Assembly: GCF_003313325.1 (NCBI RefSeq)
Contig: NZ_QMHQ01000002.1
Span: forward strand, 806,001-870,000
Length of the DNA: 64,000 nt
Reading direction: 5' to 3'
Origin: Pedobacter namyangjuensis
Lineage (GTDB): Bacteria; Bacteroidota; Bacteroidia; Sphingobacteriales; Sphingobacteriaceae
Position numbers and translations under genes: made by a program. The notes under the pieces were generated by a model. That model did no database searches. It saw only the letters and a program-made list of their open reading frames with translations, and was not told the DNA's origin. Shown here in pieces: positions 60,810 to 64,000 of this stretch (position 1 is the first letter of the stretch; each line of letters begins with the position of its first letter).

Positions 60810-61715
60810 CTAGGAATAAGTTATCTCGCGCAGACCGGCACCCAGATTTTTATTGAACTGCTCGGTCACGTATGAAGCGAGCGCGTAGGTATCTTGTTCA
60901 TCGTGGTGGTGGCAGAAGAAACTTACCGTCTCCAGTCCCCTATCCATCCATTCGGAAATCCTTTCCACCCAGTTGTCCACCCTGGCAAAATCCGACCTTT
61001 CATGACCGCCCCCGTTTCCAACAAAACGGACAAAAAGATCCGGTGTCGGCAGTTCCATGTGCAGGCAGTCCCTGCGTCCACTTGAATCGGTCATTGCGGA
61101 TCCTATATTAAGTTTGGCCAGCAGATCAAAAAGTTTAATTCGGATCTGTTCCTGCGAAAACCAGTCCTGGTGACGGACTTCCGCAAAAAGGCGCTTTTCT
61201 GCTGGCCAGCTCTCCAGAAAGCTGGCCAGGTGCTGAAAATCTTTCGGACCAAAGCTGCCGCCCAGCTGCAGAAGCGAGGGACCTTCGAATTTCCCCAGTC
61301 CGGCAACCGCATCCAGGTACATTCTGGTCAGTAAATCACAGTCCTGCAACCTTTTGATGTGGCTGATCATTCTTGAAACCTTTGGAAAGAACAGAAAGTT
61401 ACGGTTTTCAGAAGCCTCGACCTGCTGCTTCCATCTGCCTATCTCCTCTGGCCCAGGAACTGAAAAAAAAGTTGCATTGAGTTCGATCGAATCCAATCGC
61501 CGTGCATACGACTCCAAAAAATCACGCTGCTTTGTCCCTGGCGGATAGAACGGACCGGCCCATTGCTTTCTTCCCCATTTCGCCATTCCAACACTGAACC
61601 TGCATGGCTTCGCCGAAGGAATGCCCTTCAGTGAATTCCTTGTAATCCTTCCATCGGGCGGCAGCAGAAAGTCAATATCCTTGATCGCTTCCGGTTCAAC
61701 TCTTCCAAACTCCAT
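60810..61715 (-). CDS. DUF72 protein
   Basis: 301 residues, TIM-barrel-like DUF72 family: FSVGMAKWGRKQWAGPFYPP, YARRLDSIELNATFFSVPGP, FLFFPKVSRMISHIKRLQD, LQLGGSFGPKDFQHL, FAEVRHQDWF, DLFVRFVGNGG, and TVSFFCHHHDEQDTY, which carries a His cluster. The N-terminus is 30-40 residues longer than the domain. The biochemical activity of DUF72 is unknown. In Bacteroidota it often neighbours DNA-repair genes, as here (ATL, SRAP, UmuC). Confidence 0.88.
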   Translation of the reverse strand: MEFGRVEPEAIKDIDFLLPPDGRITRNSLKGIPSAKPCRFSVGMAKWGRKQWAGPFYPPGTKQRDFLESYARRLDSIELNATFFSVPGPEEIGRWKQQVEASENRNFLFFPKVSRMISHIKRLQDCDLLTRMYLDAVAGLGKFEGPSLLQLGGSFGPKDFQHLASFLESWPAEKRLFAEVRHQDWFSQEQIRIKLFDLLAKLNIGSAMTDSSGRRDCLHMELPTPDLFVRFVGNGGGHERSDFARVDNWVERISEWMDRGLETVSFFCHHHDEQDTYALASYVTEQFNKNLGAGLREITYS

Positions 61716-61724
61716 CTCTCCAGG

Positions 61725-61973
61725 TTAGCTTTCATGCCTTTCGATCGCATCCCCGATTTTAAGCAGGGTATCCTCCGCAATTTCATCGCTGGAAAACCAG
61801 CACACCCCGTGGTCCAGGCAGTCCGGCCACACCGTTCCCAGAAATGCGCCATCATTGTAGATCCTGTACTGGTGCTTGTCTTCCTGGGGGGATTCCGGTT
61901 CTACGCGAAGGGTCTGCGACTCTCCCTGCAAGGTTACTCTGACCTCGAAGGGCTCCATGATATTTTCTTCCAT
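61725..61973 (-). CDS. Small conserved-looking hypothetical protein
   Basis: 82 residues (or 77 from Met6, 61958). Beta-rich start (FEVRVTLQGESQTLRVEPES), then HQYRIYNDGAFLGTVWPDCL and an acidic helical end. Family not recognised. It ends 9 bp upstream of the DUF72 start and is probably in the same operon. Confidence 0.6.
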   Translation of the reverse strand: MEENIMEPFEVRVTLQGESQTLRVEPESPQEDKHQYRIYNDGAFLGTVWPDCLDHGVCWFSSDEIAEDTLLKIGDAIERHES

Positions 61974-62082
61974 ATGCTTTGGTAAAACTAATGATTTATT
62001 TCCTTTTAACCGGCCTGCAACCTACCGATCCTAACTCTAAATACAGATCGTTTGATCTATAAAACCGATCGGGCAAAAAACA

Positions 62083-62886
62083 TTACCCGGAATTGAACAG
62101 GTCCGGTGGCGGATTATTCGGACCGCCGGCCTTTGGCTTTTTCCTGCCTGTATTTTTATAGATTCTTTTCGAAACATCCGCAGGCGGCATCGCTTCACCG
62201 AAAAGGTTGCCCGTACGCGGCTCGTCGGGCACTTCGTTCAGCAGTTCCATCGATTTGTTCCATTTCTCCTTGGTGGAGACAGGCAGCACCTGTTTGCTGA
62301 CACGGTAACGGTTCATCAGCCGGTCCGGATAGGGTACGCAAAGGGCCAGCAGCTGTTCAACGGTCGGTTTTCTGCGCAGCACAAAATCCTCGTCCGCTTT
62401 GCTCAAAATCACCGGCATGCGGTCATAGGGGTGGATTTCCCCAACGGTCTTGTTAGCCTTGCAGGTAAAGATCGCATAGCGTCTCTGGGTTTCCCCTGGA
62501 ACCGTACTTGGCACTTCGGTCCACAGGCCCAGAAAAGCGAACACCTTTCGCTCGGTAACAAAACGCCATGGCCTTTTGTCCTCCCTTGTCAGCTCCTCTG
62601 ATTCGTAAAAACCGTCGGCAAGGATAATACAGAAGTTCCCTGCATCCAGCAGCTTTTTGAAGTTGGGCGTCTGCATAACGTCTTCGCTTCGGATGTTGAA
62701 AGAGGCAAAGGACTTGTCGATTCCCCAGAACATGCGCTGCACGACCGATGGCTCTTCTGTAGTCACCACATAGCCAATATCGGTCACCGCAATATTGGGG
62801 TCGGCGACATAAGGCCCCTGGATGGTATAGTTGCCCTGCTTGATCAGTTCCTTTTCCTCTGCCGTAAGGGTATATCTTGCGCACAT
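62083..62886 (-). CDS. SRAP/YedK (HMCES-like) DNA-protein crosslink enzyme
   Basis: 267 residues. Met1 is removed to expose catalytic Cys2 (MCARYTLTAEEKE). Other active-site elements are present: ILADGFYESEEL with the conserved Glu, and IHPYDRMPVIL with the conserved His. SRAP proteins form a covalent thiazolidine crosslink with abasic sites in single-stranded DNA and shield them during replication. The C-terminus is extended and basic (KRIYKNTGRKKPKAGGPNNP). It is next to genes for UmuC and the unknown 193-residue protein at 62974. Confidence 0.93.
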   Translation of the reverse strand: MCARYTLTAEEKELIKQGNYTIQGPYVADPNIAVTDIGYVVTTEEPSVVQRMFWGIDKSFASFNIRSEDVMQTPNFKKLLDAGNFCIILADGFYESEELTREDKRPWRFVTERKVFAFLGLWTEVPSTVPGETQRRYAIFTCKANKTVGEIHPYDRMPVILSKADEDFVLRRKPTVEQLLALCVPYPDRLMNRYRVSKQVLPVSTKEKWNKSMELLNEVPDEPRTGNLFGEAMPPADVSKRIYKNTGRKKPKAGGPNNPPPDLFNSG

Positions 62887-62973
62887 CAGCCTACCGGTTT
62901 AACTATAGCAAAAAAAACATTGCGCTCCAGGGGCAGCTGCTCCGGCCCATAAGATGCCGCGACAAGCTTAGGG

Positions 62974-63555
62974 CTATTCATCGCAAGCTCCTCCTGAATC
63001 CTTGATCTGCTCAGCGACCTGCGTTACGATCTGGTAAAGTACCGCACGGAGCATATCGTTGGATGCGGTCCATAAGCTCCCGTCCGTGAAATCCGGATGC
63101 GGAGGCTCGCCTTCCATATCCCCTTCGGCGCCCTGCGCATCGGCTTCCCTCATCCACATGTAACCTACGGTATTGAAATCATCGTCGAAAACCGTAAAGT
63201 TACCGGTAGCTCCCTGCACATCCACCACGAACAGGCTCTGCATCCTTCCGCCGAGCTTTGCGTCCACCAGGTACCCAAGTCCCTGATTGTAGGATATGAT
63301 GTTCACCAGCTGGTTGCTGCGTCCGATGCGGAATCCATAACCAGTCTCCCTGTTACCGTAGGCCTCTATATAAGATTTTACAAACTGGTCGAAGGCCTTC
63401 ATAAAAGGGGCGTCCTTCGTTTCTTCCGCAATGGTCACCCAGAAGAATTCGTTTCCTGTGGTTGCCGAGCAGGCGGTAATTTCCGGGAAGTTTGCCTTCA
63501 GCCTTTGGCAAAGCAGGTCCATCGGCGCTACATCTATCTGTTGCATACTCATCAT
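62974..63555 (-). CDS. Unknown protein linked to a UmuC-type polymerase gene
   Basis: 193 residues if started at 63555 (MMSMQQIDVAPMDLLCQRLK); the frame is open to 63597, where the start would overlap the stop region of the polymerase gene. An alpha/beta fold is suggested (FPEITACSATTGNEFFWVTI, YGFRIGRSNQLVNIISYN, FVVDVQGATGNFTVFDDDFN). I do not recognise the family. It begins about 50 bp after the UmuC stop, and SRAP follows, so it is probably part of a DNA-damage operon. Confidence 0.65.
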   Translation of the reverse strand: MMSMQQIDVAPMDLLCQRLKANFPEITACSATTGNEFFWVTIAEETKDAPFMKAFDQFVKSYIEAYGNRETGYGFRIGRSNQLVNIISYNQGLGYLVDAKLGGRMQSLFVVDVQGATGNFTVFDDDFNTVGYMWMREADAQGAEGDMEGEPPHPDFTDGSLWTASNDMLRAVLYQIVTQVAEQIKDSGGACDE

Positions 63556-63603
63556 TCTATATCCTAAATTAACATTTTTTTTCCTGCCCTGTTTCATCCT
63601 TTT

Positions 63604-64000
63604 TTATTTTGCCTTTACCACGATCACGTCCGAAATCCTGGTGGTGAACTTCCGGGAGAGGAACTGCTGCCGCATGAACCATTTTTTTTCATAGCCCATC
63701 ACCGCGTAGCGCACCTTATCCTTACCGTAGGCGGCGTTCATACTGTCCACTGCTGCCAGTGCGTTTTTCATTTTCTGCCTTTTTTCGTCGCCCAGCTGAT
63801 CGAACATGGATGCCTGCACCTGCGATGCAGGTTTGAGGCCCTTGAGCTCCACGCCCACTTTCTGGTAACGGTATCCCCGAACGAAAAAACGCCTTAGCGC
63901 CGAAAGCGCATTGGAGATCAGCACCGCCGTATCATCGGTGGCCATATCCAGCTTGACCTCCAGTCCGGCACTGTATCGGTCGCTCACCACCGCAAACCTT
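63604..64000 (-). CDS. umuC: UmuC-type Y-family DNA polymerase, C-terminal part (5' end outside window)
   Basis: The frame is open from base 64000 to the stop at 63604 (about 131 codons). Visible residues match the little finger and tail of UmuC: SDRYSAGLEVKL, ALSALRRFFVRGYRYQKVGV, and the DUF4113-like end KNALAAVDSMNAAYGKDKVR then RKFTTRISDVIVVKAK. The catalytic part and start codon lie beyond the window. A UmuD/LexA-like partner would be expected upstream. SRAP and an unknown protein lie downstream on the same strand. Confidence 0.88.
   Translation of the reverse strand, partial: RFAVVSDRYSAGLEVKLDMATDDTAVLISNALSALRRFFVRGYRYQKVGVELKGLKPASQVQASMFDQLGDEKRQKMKNALAAVDSMNAAYGKDKVRYAVMGYEKKWFMRQQFLSRKFTTRISDVIVVKAK

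Noticed and set aside
1..64000. Search for CRISPR arrays, tRNA or rRNA genes, insertion sequences and prophage
   Set aside because: I saw no regularly spaced repeats, cloverleaf-like genes, transposases or terminal repeats. A tRNA could still be missed by eye.

Overview
This 64 kb window reads as chromosomal DNA of a Bacteroidota bacterium, most probably a Sphingobacteriaceae member close to Pedobacter (inference). The grounds are many lipoproteins with a Cys-Lys/Glu lipobox, a TonB-dependent receptor with a carboxypeptidase-regulatory-like N-terminus, several TlpA-type thioredoxins, a dinB-dnaE pair, DUF4625/DUF4876/DUF3606-type proteins, weak Shine-Dalgarno sequences, and promoters of the TTG-N19-20-TAnnTTTG type. 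I saw no rRNA, tRNA, CRISPR array, phage or insertion sequence.

Layout. 1-7 kb: two secreted TlpA-type thioredoxin proteins (the first cut by the window edge), a repeat-containing lipoprotein and a NarL-type two-component pair. 7.3-20.7 kb (+): a long presumed operon with a small His-rich CxxC protein, two ABC-2 permeases and their ATPase, a COG0523 GTPase, a second small His/CxxC protein, a TonB-dependent receptor, a DUF4876-like lipoprotein, an outer-membrane barrel, another lipoprotein and an APC permease. 20.9-23.1 kb (-): a facing operon that begins with a third member of the same small His/CxxC family, followed by a DUF4625-like lipoprotein and a TlpA thioredoxin. The first gene of each operon and a presumptive small RNA between them share a 15-bp palindrome (core GCAAC-TTT-GTTGC) laid over the presumed -7 promoter element. 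With the COG0523 GTPase this suggests a Zur-like, metal-limitation regulon. It is the best candidate here for an undescribed system.

23.4-38.6 kb: accessory DNA. A lipoprotein module is present twice (23.5-26.2 and 36.5-37.6 kb) and has decayed differently in each copy. Between the copies lie a PRISE-type SDR divergent from a Crp/Fnr regulator, a PAS histidine kinase, and an HxlR-controlled redox cluster (nitroreductase, LLM flavin oxidoreductase, F420-reductase-like protein, frameshifted Ohr/OsmC, NmrA-like protein). 38.8-44.8 kb: DNA damage functions: DnaE-type polymerase, DinB-type polymerase, a divergent Fpg/Nei glycosylase and two DUF3606 proteins. 45.5-52.2 kb: a cinA-like pseudogene, a PQQ-type sugar dehydrogenase with a SMP-30-like lipoprotein, DUF3891, an FAD/Rieske oxidoreductase, a membrane protein and Hsp20. 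52.6-58.1 kb: a large PAS histidine kinase, a PAS-only protein, an SDR and an AraC regulator. 58.8-64 kb: two membrane proteins, then an alkyltransferase-like protein, DUF72, SRAP/YedK and the C-terminus of a UmuC-type polymerase.

All identifications come from reading motifs by eye. No database search was run, so DUF-level names are recognition calls and family edges are uncertain.
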